NCBI GenBank assembly: GCA_027919835.1
Contig: JANVFP010000031.1
Span: 496,001 to 560,000, forward strand
DNA length: 64,000 nt
Origin: Lentinula raphanica
Lineage: Eukaryota; Basidiomycota; Agaricomycetes; Agaricales; Omphalotaceae
Direction of reading: 5' to 3'
Both the position numbers and the translations under genes were made by a program. This document shows positions 1 through 10,700 of this stretch, in pieces. How positions within the stretch are numbered: the first letter of the stretch is position 1; every line of letters begins with the position of its first letter. The notes below the pieces were generated by a model. The model was not told the DNA's origin and ran no database searches. It worked only from the letters and a program-made list of their open reading frames with translations.

Positions 1-512
1 ATTGTCCCTCGATCTTTTATGTGATATGTATTATTTGAACTATCCTTAACTCTGTTTTTTTGCCTTTTCGATCTTTCATTATTTGTTCTGTCTAGTCTGC
101 TATTTTCTTGATTCGGTGTTTCCTCTTTCTCGGATGTATTATTCACCCTTGTAGTACACTCACTAAGACATGTTGTTTCCCTATACCAATTGTTAGTGAC
201 TAGTTGTTCGATTTCCCATTCAGAGATCCTCTTGAATAAGGATGCTCGATGTTTTCACAGTGAGAGAGCTACGTCCTTTCTCGGTATTGCAGGCCGCACA
301 AGCCAAGTGTAGAGGTTGATTTTCGCTGGAAGACACATTAGTTCTTAACCCCGGTAATACTGGTAAGACTCACAGAGTGCAGACAAGACAAGACCAGGTC
401 ACAGTGGCCCGTTTCTCAACCCTACTCATTGTGAGGCCTTTGTCAGTCATTCCAGATGCTTCCCTTTTTTGAGAAGCAGGTTTTGTTTCAATTTGTCTAC
501 CAAAACCCATAT
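1..512. other. Intergenic stretch, no gene seen
   Basis: AT- and CT-rich sequence lying downstream of the minus-strand metalloprotease gene. I find no reading frame with family resemblance, no RNA gene and no clear repeat. It may hold the 3' UTR of that gene. Confidence 0.5.
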
Positions 513-2078
513 TCAAGGAGGCCTTTTTACGTATCTTGGTAGGTGGTTCTGTGGATAGATTAATTCCCTGAGAGGTTGTGCTCTGAATGTATGATGTTTA
601 CCTGCTGATTGTTCGAACCCATTGGTTTTTCGTTTGCCATCGGACTTCGAGTTGGTGATGGGTCCGTTTTCATCTAACGAACTAATGACGACGTCGGAAC
701 AACCCTGCCCAGTAAATATAAAGTCATTTTGTGACTCCTGCCAAGCCGTTCTACTTGAGAGAGTTCGAAAAAATTCATCTGAATCTTGATTTGCGTCGAG
801 AAGTGCTTGTTTTCTGTCTGTATTTGATTCGAATATGATCCCTGTGTCTTCTAGACAGTCATCCTCGCCGCTATTTGACGTGGATGCAGTAGACGAGGTG
901 GAACTCCCTGTAGCTGAAAAGGTCGGCTGTAAATCAAGGCTATACCTGTACAATTTGGACCAAAAATGGCGTACGGATGCTCGAGTGTCTGAGTGCTTGC
1001 GTTCTTCTTTCGATAGCAAGAGCTCGTTCTTCTCGTGCTCGTTTACTGGAGTGGTATGTGCGGTGAGCACGTATTGGGAAATAACAATCGTACCTATGAG
1101 CTTGTTTTCTATACCCTAGACCTTTGTCACCTGTGCCTAGAAAGAGACCCTCACCTTGGAAAGCGTATTTAGATGTCACGCGAGATCCTGCTTTACGTTG
1201 CTTGGCGGTTTGCTTTCCAGTCTTGTTGGAGGCGACAACTTCTCTAGGAGGACGAGGACCTCTTCGTTGGCGTAGATGGGAAGGTCGAGTCTTGCTTTGG
1301 GCGCCACCACACTGAACAATGATTCGGGGTCAACGATCCAGAGAATATGAGACTAGGACTCACGATGTATTCCGGAAGATCGCCAGTATCCAGTCCCATT
1401 CCAGAACCTGGTACAACGACAGAATCGGCCAACCGCGTTCCAGCCGACCAGCAGCCTACAAGATGATCAAGGATGGCTCTAGAAGCGCATGAATTCGACA
1501 CCCGCACCATCTCCGTAGTAACCTCTGTTCTGGAGTTGCCGGACTTCGTTCCTCAGTGTTCGCCATAGTGCCTGGAACGCAGGTCCATGATTCATGTGCT
1601 TTTGTTGATCAGCTTTATACTGCAGCTATATATGGGTCGTTCAATTTTGGCTCACTGTGTTATGCGCCAGCTGAAACATTAGGGTCAGGATTGAATGGAT
1701 TTCAGATTACACGGAGAGATCGTACCTCATGACAAAGAGTACTCATGAGCCATGACGATGGTAGAAAAGATCCTCCAGGTCTTCTTAACACTAGCTCTAC
1801 GAAAGGGACGTTGGATTTGTCGAGGTTAAAGTCTTCGGTGGCTCCTCACCTATGGTTTCACCATTGTTCCAATTTCTGCCAGCAAATACCACATTGTGTT
1901 CGTATTCCTCGAGACTATTGACCGTGAAAGCGTGTGTTTTCATGATGGGGCGAACCTGAGCCGCGAGAGCGCGTAGTAGTTGCCTTGCATCTTCGCTGTC
2001 GTCAGCCGGAAGAGGTGTGATGAAGTGGATGTGAGGATTAGGATTCGTTTCTTTTTCGTTGAAACGGGAGTGGACCAT
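513..2078 (-). CDS. WLM-domain (Wss1/SPRTN-like) metalloprotease
   Basis: The protein starts MVHSRFNEKE and opens with a WLM domain, split by short introns. The catalytic helix reads CHELAHN at about 1700-1735, and a further His follows in HMNHGPAFQALW at about 1570-1600. Next come GYYGDG, a WSAGTRLADS block and LDTGDLPEYI, all hallmarks of fungal WLM proteins. WLM proteases of the Wss1 type cleave proteins crosslinked to DNA and bind SUMO/Cdc48 in yeast; that role is inferred from the family. The C-terminal part is Arg-rich (KRAREERALAIERR), then Ser/Thr- and Asp-rich and poorly conserved. The ATG at 2078 is chosen because the in-frame upstream start at 2093 is TTG. Introns near 960-1000, 1250-1320, 1440-1500, 1620-1730 and 1790-1850 are read by eye; one boundary near 1040-1140 is unresolved. 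Divergent from the phosphofructokinase gene. Confidence 0.85.
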
Positions 2079-2278
2079 GGTGGAAGAAGACAACCCCTAT
2101 CTATGTCACGTGTTTCGCCTAGATTTCATCGAGGGTTTGTCCCGACTCCGACGGCTGCAGCAACTTGAACTTGTAGCACAGCCCAAAGCTCTTCCATCGT
2201 ATAAAACTGTCCACCACACATTCCCATTCTCTCGCTCTCAAACTCAACTTCATCCGCTACGGAAAGCTATCTCCAGCC
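2079..2278. promoter_or_regulatory. Shared divergent promoter, WLM gene / phosphofructokinase
   Basis: 200 bp separate the two divergent start codons. A TATAAAA box lies at 2200-2206, 73 bp before the pfk ATG, followed by a CT-rich tract at about 2221-2250. That arrangement is common in strongly expressed fungal glycolytic genes. No equivalent box was seen for the minus-strand gene. Confidence 0.6.
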
Positions 2279-5200
2279 ATGAAGATCGCAGTTTTGACCT
2301 CCGGTGGTGATAGCGCTGGAATGAACGCTGTCGTTAGGGCAGTGGTCAAAGTTGCAATTCTCAAGCAAGTTGTCAGGATTTTCCACCGATCAACACTCCT
2401 CTTACCTCTATTACCTTTCCCCTTCTAGAGGTTGTGAAGCCTGGGTTGTCCGCGAAGGTTACGAAGGCCTTGTTCGTGGCAACACCGAGGCTTCGTCCGA
2501 ACAATTCATAGACGATGAACCTGTGAACCTACCAGATAATGCATCCACAGACGGCTCCAGTTTCAATCTTATTCACAATCTGCGTTTCGGAGACGGAGAT
2601 TTGTTGAAGGACGGTACTGGAGATCATCCCGGGACCCGATCTTTGAAAGGCAGATATATCGTTCGTGTGGGTTTCGACGATGTCAGAGGCTGGTTTGCGG
2701 AGGTCATTTCATTTACAATCTCAGTTGGACACAAGACTCATATCAGAGGTTAGGGAGGAACATTTATTGGAACTGCAAGATCAAAAACTTTTCGTACCCC
2801 TGAAGGTCGACTTCAAGCGGCCTATAACATGGTGAAAGAAGGGATTGACGCATTGGTCGTTTGTGGTGGCGATGGCTCTCTGACCGGCGCTGATGTTTTC
2901 CGTGCTGAATGGCCGAAGTTGATCGAATCTCTACAATCGGAAGGTACCTCACATCTTGGCAGAATTGAAGTCATTTGCTCATTCTCATATCTTCAGGTCG
3001 TATAACGATGGAGAAAGCCCAGCTTCATGCCCATCTCAGAATTGTTGGGCTCGTTGGTTCAATTGATAACGACATGTCAATGACTGATCTTACAATTGGC
3101 GCACCCACAGCTCTTCATCGGATATGCGAAGCGATTGACAATATCAATTCTACCGCTTCCAGTCATTCCAGAGCGTTCGTATTAGAAGTCATGGGACGGC
3201 ACTGCGGCTGGTTAGCTTTACTAGCTGGTGTTAGGTATGTAGTGTTCTTTTCACCCATTGAGGTCTAATGCATTTCCAGTGGCGGCGCTGATTTCATCTT
3301 CATTCCTGAACGCCCTCCGACAGCCGAATCATGGGAGGATCAAATGTGCGAGTGTATCCATCGTGTAGGTCCCGACAAACCGCTAAAGGAATGTCTGAAT
3401 GAATCTTGTCCCACCTAGCACCGTGAAGTCGGCAAACGGAAAACTATCGTCATTGTCGCAGAAGGCGCCATCGACCGCAATCTAAACCCTATCAAGGCTG
3501 ACCATGTCAAGGACGTGCTCACAGAAAGGCTTGGTTTGGATACTCGTGTTACTACATTGGGACATACTCAACGAGGAGGAAGGCCTTGCGCATACGATCG
3601 TATCCTGGTCAGTTATTGTGCCGACTATAGGATCATGATCTGTCTAAACCATCTTTTTAGCCGACACTCCAGGGTATGGAAGCTGTCGGAACCTTACTCG
3701 AAGCTACACCGACATCCCCATCCTACATGATTGGTATTCGTGAAAATAAGATTACCAGAGTACCCCTCATGGAGGCCGTCGAAATGGTACGTGCCATCGA
3801 GATCACCGCGCTTCACGGTTCTAACATGTAACAGACTCGAGCAGTTAGTGCCGCAATCGAGGCTAAAGACTTCGAGAAGGCGATGTCTTACAGAGATCCA
3901 GAATTCAAAGAGAGTTTCGAAGGTTTCTTGAAAATATCTACGTTGGACCAGGAAAAAGTACCCGAGGAACAGGTATGTGTTACTTCTATGGCTGTATCCT
4001 CTTCGTAGCTGATGAGACCATAACTTGCAGAGAATGCGAGTTGCCGTCATGCAGTAAGTAACTTCTGACTGTTTGATTTCTAAGACCTCATATCGTCCAT
4101 AGCATGGGCGCACCTGCAGGAGGTATGAATGCAGCGACTCGCGCTGCTGTCAGATACTGTATACGTCACGGGCATACTCCTATCGCCGTCCACAACGGTT
4201 TTCGCGGGCTCCTCGACGACGAAATTCACGAGCTCTCGTGGCTTGGCGTCGACTCATGGACGGCTCGTGGAGGCTCCGAACTTGGAACAAATCGCACTCT
4301 ACCTTCCGTTGATCTAGGCGCTATTGCGTCCAAATTCCAAGAGCACCAGATCCAGGGTCTGCTGATGATCGGTGGTTTCGAGGCATTCAATTCGTTGCTT
4401 ATCTTGGAAGAAGGAAGGAAGCATTACCCTGCTTTCCATATTCCGATGGCCCACCTGCCGGCGACAATCAGTAACAACGTGCCGATGACGGAATGGAGCT
4501 TGGGGAGTGACACCAGCTTGAACGCCTTGGTCGATGCTTGCGATGCAATCAAGCAGAGCGCCAGTGCCAGTCGGAATAGGGTTTTCGTGGTCGAAACTCA
4601 GGGTGGAAAATGTGGTTACATTGCTACGGTAGGAGCATTGGCGGTGAGTAAAACGTGGTCGCTGTTGACTCTTTTCCGCTCATTGTTCTCCTTAGACTGG
4701 TGCCAGTCTAGTATACACTCCGGAGCAGGGTATAGATTTGGATACACTACGAAGAGACGTCCGGTTCCTCAAGACGAGATATACGTTAGATGCAAAGGGC
4801 CGGAGTGAAGGTCGCCTGGTAATCAAGTACGTTTGTTGTTGGTGACCCGCTTTCGCCTCATTCTGAATACACGCAACCTATGCTCCCCTCAGGAACGAAG
4901 TTGCGTCACAAGTCTACACGACAGACGTGATGCAAAAGATGTTGAAGGAAGAAGGTGGAACTCTATTCGATGCTCGCTCTGCATCTCTCGGTCATACGCT
5001 CCAGGGTGGGGTACCGTCACCGATGGACCGTGCTCGTGCAGTGCGGCTCTCGCTCAAATGTATGGCCTTCCTCGAGAGGGAACATGCCAAACTTCTGCAG
5101 CAGTCTTCAAAATCAAGACACGCAACGCCAGATTCTGCCGCTATCATCACCATTCAATCCAGCTCTTTGAAGTGGGTCCCAGTTCAGGAAATGGTCGCAC

Positions 5201-5325
5201 ACGCAGACATGCAAAATCGCAGAGGCAGGAACCCTTGGTGGTCTGGAATTAAGGAATTGGCGGAAACTCTTGCTGGTAGACCTCAATTGATCGGACTGCA
5301 TGCGAAGGATCTTGCTCAATTATGA
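2279..5325 (+). CDS. PFK: 6-phosphofructokinase, eukaryotic two-lobe type
   Basis: ATP-dependent phosphofructokinase converts fructose 6-phosphate to fructose 1,6-bisphosphate, a cytosolic control step of glycolysis. The N-terminal lobe begins [20 protein letters not shown] and shows [12 protein letters not shown] (ATP site), [28 protein letters not shown] and LGHTQRGG. A second, duplicated lobe starts near 4104 with [18 protein letters not shown] and carries [27 protein letters not shown] and [15 protein letters not shown]. This fused two-lobe layout is normal for fungi. There is no N-terminal glyoxalase-like extension of the kind seen in budding yeast subunits. There are about nine or ten introns. 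The first (from 2364) has donor GCAAGT: only a GC-AG intron keeps the conserved [15 protein letters not shown] in frame. One oddity is [10 protein letters not shown] in the second lobe, where Gly is usual at the Met position. Confidence 0.95.
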
Positions 5326-5870
5326 ATACTGAAAGCTTGGAATAGACAGATGAGAATTTAGATGAAATATTGTGCTTCAATTAATCTACTTGTACGCAGC
5401 CAGAGATATCTTCGATAGAGAAATTTGCAATTTCTGCGGTTCATCTACATATCTTTTTCTGAACCAGCCTCGCAGATTCTGTTCTCTATTCCCCATACAT
5501 ACTGGTCATACTATAGGAGCCACGACTCGGTAGTGACTCTAAGGTGGTTACTCTTCAAAGCTACAATCGCCTCAGTATCAAACGATTTGAAAACATCGGG
5601 GTTCTCTCTGTTTCAGAACTTTTCAGGCCTCCTTGAAGGATCCAGTAAGTTGAGGAACCTGGAGAAAAACTTGGCATTAATCAGAGACTCCTTCTCATGA
5701 GCCAAAACTTCAATTTTTTGATACGTACCAAGCGAAATTAAATACAGGACGATGCAGCTGGATGAACTCAGAGAGTGATAATAATTGGTAAGCATGAACA
5801 GAAAAAAAAGATGAGGAGGATAAAAGTAAAAAAGGCAGTGGCGCCGCCTTATCGATACCATCAGTTGCCA
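5326..5870. other. Intergenic stretch, no gene seen
   Basis: 3' flank of the phosphofructokinase gene running up to the left inverted repeat of the Helitron-containing block. Frames here have no recognisable domain. A purine-rich run (AAAAAAAAGATGAGGAGG) sits near 5801-5820. Confidence 0.5.
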
Positions 5871-5871
5871 C

Positions 5872-5935
5872 TAGGTGCGCTCAGAGTTGAACTCGATTTG
5901 GTTCCCGAATCCGAATCGTCTCGATTCGAAAATTT
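5872..5935 (+). repeat. Left copy of inverted repeat
   Basis: Reads GGTGCGCTCAGAGTTGAACT and onward to AAAATTT. It matches the reverse complement of 14752-14813 with only about three mismatches. Weaker similarity continues inward: TAGCGCTCAC near 5974 has a partner on the other side near 14715-14724. The base pair just outside is TA. Confidence 0.8.
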
Positions 5936-6399
5936 GCTGACGCCGTGTGAAAAGAGATAACAACTAGCGCCTACTAGCGCTCACGGAACGATTCGGAATC
6001 ACCCATCACGGCACAACCGGCAAGCAAAGCCGAAACACCACCTTGATGTGCAGGAGCACAGTTTTCCTGCATGTTTCTCATTTTTTTGCTGAAGGCATCT
6101 CTACAAATCATAAGGAACCTTCATTTGACAACCCAATATAGTAAATATCTACTATACAACAGCAAAACCGCCTCTTTTACTTATTGATGTTAAACAAGCG
6201 CTGGACCTCTCCAAATTTGATCGCAATTATTACTAGAGAAGCGCCGCCTTCAGCGGCCAGCCCTTGCTTAGAGTAGAGCAAATAGCGTGTTCCAAGGATC
6301 ATCGATCAGCATTCAGACGAGATATAATCAAGAGTTACATTCAACGTTATACAGAATACAAGTACAGATTGAAGACAGATAGGTACATTGAAAAAAAAA
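5936..6399. other. Left non-coding end of Helitron block
   Basis: No coding frame with recognisable features. Contains tandem CTAGCGC/CTACTAGCGC motifs (5964-5980) and GCGCCGCCTTCAGCGGC (6241-6257), which could fold. The Helitron 5' terminus is expected in here but cannot be fixed without other copies. Confidence 0.4.
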
Positions 6400-7598
6400 C
6401 TAAGCTCTTTGTTTGCCTTTGCCTTTGCCTGATGGTTCAGCGAAAGGATATTTATCTAGCTTGCGTTTTCCGAGCAACTTTCGAGGAGAGTTTGAGATAC
6501 GCGCCTTAGGAGGGTCGATGACCAAGATAGAATACACGTCAGCGGTAAAAACGTCTTTGTGTTCACGGCTGATGTGGTTGTGAAAGAGAAAGAAGTGTAC
6601 AACAGCCAACGAACCTTCGAGGTGGCTGGTATAGAGGGAAGGGATGAGTTGATGACTTTCCCGGAGGATATCCAGTTGTTCGTATGCAGGAAGAGGAACG
6701 AGTTCATGGGACTTGGATGCTACCATCTCTGCAAGTTCATCTTTGGCACGTTGGGATCTCACAGGATAACCAGCGAGAACCAATTCGGACGCTGTGGTAT
6801 AACATGAAAATACAGACACGATAGAGCACAGACATACTCACATTGAGGAGGAGATGAACCAGTAGAAGGTTCCGGAAGATCGGTAGGGTCTGAGGGCTCT
6901 TCAGTCAAGGTAGGCTCGATGATTGGCTGATAGAAGAGACATTTGAAATGAGCAATCAGGTGGACGTGATAAATAAATATTTCATACATTGAAAACCCGG
7001 TGACGCAATTTCAATTTGGGTTCACTGTCAGCTGCTCCCAAACCTAAGACTCCTATAACCGCCTTGCTATTTTTACGAACTTTGGATTGTCGCAATTTGG
7101 AGATGGTATTGTAGGCGACGTCGAAGTCCTGTGCAAGAGATATGTTCTCTCGTTTTGGAATTCGTTCAAGAGCAATTGTAAGTTTGACGTCCGCAAGTTT
7201 CTCGGTGTATTCAGAAGGTTCCTTGAATGGGATAAATGTTAGAGTTGAGAGTGATAGCAGAATCGACATGGATGGCACACCTTAAAGAATCCATCAGGCG
7301 CAACAAAAGTGTCATCTCTCGAGATTCGAGCAATGAGAGCGAAACAGACATGTTTAGGAATAGCAGGAGAGTGTTCGTCAGGAGAATTGGTACTGTTTTC
7401 TCCTTCGGAAGGAACACATTTCAGTACAGGATAACTCTCTCCGCCATCGCTAAACCAAGCCAAGCGCTCAAAGGCATGAGGATCACCAAGGTAGATAACG
7501 TCGTCTGACTGAAGATATTTTTGGCGGAGATTTTCAATACGTTCTGCCAAATTATGAGGAACGTTGGACAGAGTCAAGGGTGCTGTTTTTGGGGGCAT
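6400..7598 (-). CDS. Helitron companion protein of unknown function
   Basis: Four exons join without a stop: MPPKTAPLTLSNVPHNLAER to DGFFK, intron near 7218-7280, EPSEYTEKLADVK to RHRVFN, intron near 6929-6991, PIIEPTLTEEPSD to SPPQ, intron near 6794-6843, then SELVLAGYPVRSQ to the stop at 6400. The product is about 340 residues. The middle part is charged (KLRQSKVRKNSKA), a Pro/Thr/Glu linker follows, and the tail KLLGKRKLDKYPF...GKGKGKQRA looks like a nuclear localisation signal. I recognise no catalytic motif. It is divergently transcribed 148 bp from the Rep-helicase gene and lies inside the same inverted-repeat block, so I infer a role in Helitron movement or regulation, or a captured host gene. 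The intact splicing argues that it is expressed. Confidence 0.7.
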
Positions 7599-7746
7599 AG
7601 ATGATGATGGACGTTGTAAGACAACAGATCGAAATTGAGGCTATTGCAGAATGTAGAAGGAATTTGAAATTTGCAAGTCACGTTTGCCACGAGACGGAGT
7701 TCCCTCCAATCTTGCTAGAGTAAGCTTGTTAACTCTTTCATCGACA
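7599..7746. promoter_or_regulatory. Divergent promoter of the Helitron genes
   Basis: 148 bp between the start codons of the companion gene (minus) and the Rep-helicase gene (plus). No clear TATA box was seen. Its shortness suggests the two genes are co-regulated. Confidence 0.45.
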
Positions 7747-10700
7747 ATGACCATAGCAGAGCTGAGCGCGCTGACTTTGTCTACAATCTATTCTCTTGTG
7801 AAAGACATTATTCACATACCCTATGCTGTTCGTCGTCAAGGCAAAAGTGCCGTTGTTGAATTCGTCGTCGAAAATGCTCCAGATCATCTGTTGAGTATAC
7901 TGCGGACGTCAGCAGAGGATAATAGCAAACGTCGAAAGCGAGACATGCTCACAGAGACAGACGAACTAATTCCATCGTCGAAACGGCCACGCTTTGGGGA
8001 GAAGTGGCAGGACAGCCATGACACAGATAAATTCTTGGCGATGCCTTCGAAAGCAGAACTGCATGCATGCTATGCTGCATTTTTTGCTGCCACAGGAAAT
8101 GAAGCTGTGAAGCTCGGAATTTGTGCAATATGTGGCCGAGAAGTCAGCGTCGAAGATTCACAGATGAAGGAATACAGAGTTGGTGGTATGACCGAATCTC
8201 AGCGCGAGCGACTAAAACCATTCAAGGTGCATTCTGCACATTACACTGTCGAAAACATGATCCTGGAGAGAAAAGGGGTTGAGCACAGAGATGGCGATAC
8301 ATACATCCACACCTGCCATGATTGCACAACTTCATTGGAATCGAGGATGACAGGTCCGCCGCCGTTGTCACTGGCGAACAACAACTGGATTGGAGACATA
8401 CCGACAGTGCTATCAAAGTTGACACTACCAGAACAGCTGTTGATTTCGCATTACCACCCTCGCGTGTATGTTTTCAAGTTATATCCAAAGAGTGGAAAGG
8501 GAAATCCGCGCCATCTTCAGCGGGCCATGAAAGGATCAGTGAGCACGTATGCTCAAGATATTGCCGCGATATCTTCAATGATCACTGGTAACCTCATGCC
8601 ACGACCACCTTCTATATTAGCAGCGCTTATCACTGTTGCATTTATCGGAAAAGGGAAACTGCCACGAGATTGGCTTCGGAGTACCTTTCGTGTTCGACGA
8701 ACTATTGTTATGGAGGCGTTGCAATGTTTGAAGGCCAACAATAATCGACACTACGTTGACGTGGATATCAGTGAAGAGAATTTGAGGTTACTACCAGACG
8801 ACGACATACCGTATGAGATAGAATCTCTGATCCGACAATCTGAAGATGAAGCAGTTGTTAGGCGAGAGGAGGCAGGATATGTTCCGGAAGAAGAATCAGG
8901 TTAGTTAAAAGATGAAGTAAAGACCATAACTTCTGATATCTCTTTATAGATGCAGATGAGAATGAAGAAACAAATCTGAAAGGAGCAGTCGAGTCTGAAA
9001 CATCGAAGGAAGAAGGTTAGTTGAGCGTCAATGCTGCAAGAAAAAATGAAAATGACTTCTTCAATAGACGACCCAGATGTCATACACTTTCAATGGCTGG
9101 GTGTACACGATAGTGAAATGAATAATCTTGCCCCAGACGAACTGATGAAGTGGGCTCTATCTAGGCTGTGGGATGAGAATGAGATGTCGGAAGGGATGTA
9201 TGCAGTACGACGTGGAGGGCAGCCCATACCTGATTTCATACGCCGAGCGAAAGTCGGAGAGGACATCACAGATGACTTTTTCGAGAAAGCATTCCCTGTT
9301 CTATTTCCTTACGGTGAAGGAGGTCTCGAACGAGAACGTCCAACGAAAGTGGATAATAGCAGCCTTATTCGACGCGCACTGATGTATCACGATCGACGCT
9401 TTCGGAAACACAGCACATTTCCATTCGTAGTTTTTGGCATTCAGCAAAAGCTCCAAGCGTTGAATTCTGCTCGACTGCAATTGCGCAAATCTTCATACGA
9501 CAGAGATATCCGGATTCTATCGAGTATAACCAGAGAACAGCTTCAGCACGCCGCTAAGGAAGAATCAGAGAAAAAGATGATCAGTGATCCTGCAGTTCGG
9601 TTGCTCAAAAAATACGTACATGCTTCAGCAGCAAATGTCGAAGGGTCGAACGCCTCTCGTACCAGACTGCGAAGTCAAATCTGGTCTACTGCTGTGGTAC
9701 ATGGCCCGCCGTTCTTGTGGTTGACAATCAATCCCAGCGATATAAACCATCCAATTGCGCAGGTATTCGCAGGAGAGAAGATTGATCTTGATAACTTCAT
9801 AGCTATGGAAGGCCCAGATTCAGATAGACGTGCAGCAAACATAGCAGATGATCCCTACGCTGCGGCAAAATTTTATCATTTCCTGATTCGAACGATACTC
9901 GAGAGTTTATTCTCGATCACGGTGACAAGATATCAGGTGAAGAGCTCGATGGGTATCATGGGCGATATAGCAGCATACTTTGGCCTTCACGAAACACAAG
10001 GTCGAGGGATGATGCATTTCCATGTACTCATGTTTCTTCGACATGCCCCTTCTGGAGATGAAGTGTTGGAAAAGTTGAAGACGGTGGAATTTCGGAATCG
10101 TGTGTTGGTGTATATCAAGGCCAACTTTCGAGCATATCTGCCAGGGTTTGAAAGTGCACAAAGTGTGAAGGCGATTCCGAAAGTCTCCGATGTGGGATAT
10201 AATCGACCACCAGATCCGAAATCTGCCAATTACGAAGACGAGCTGGAAAAAAGAGAGAAGGAAGTAGCGCGAGCTTGCCAAATACACGTCTGTGATTATG
10301 ACAGATGTTTGAAACTCGGTCATGACGGCCAGTACTATTGCAAACGTCGCGCACCTTTTGAGCTTGCTCCGGAAGATTTCATCGAAGAGAGTGGGAAATG
10401 GGGACCAAAACGATTGTATGGATATGTCAATAATTGGGTACCTCCAATATCCGTCAATCTTTCCTGCAATAACGATGGGAAATTCCTCACGAATGGTCGA
10501 GATGCAAACAACATTACTCGATATGTCACAGGCTACACAGCTAAAGCACAAGGCCAAAGTTATAACGAGAGCGCAGTCATAGCTGAAGGGTATGCGTACC
10601 ACCAGGAACATCCTCGATCACAATATGGGGATACCATTGAACATGCTGGGAAGCTTCTCCTTTTCCGTGTGTTGACCGCATTGAATCGCGAACAAGAAAT

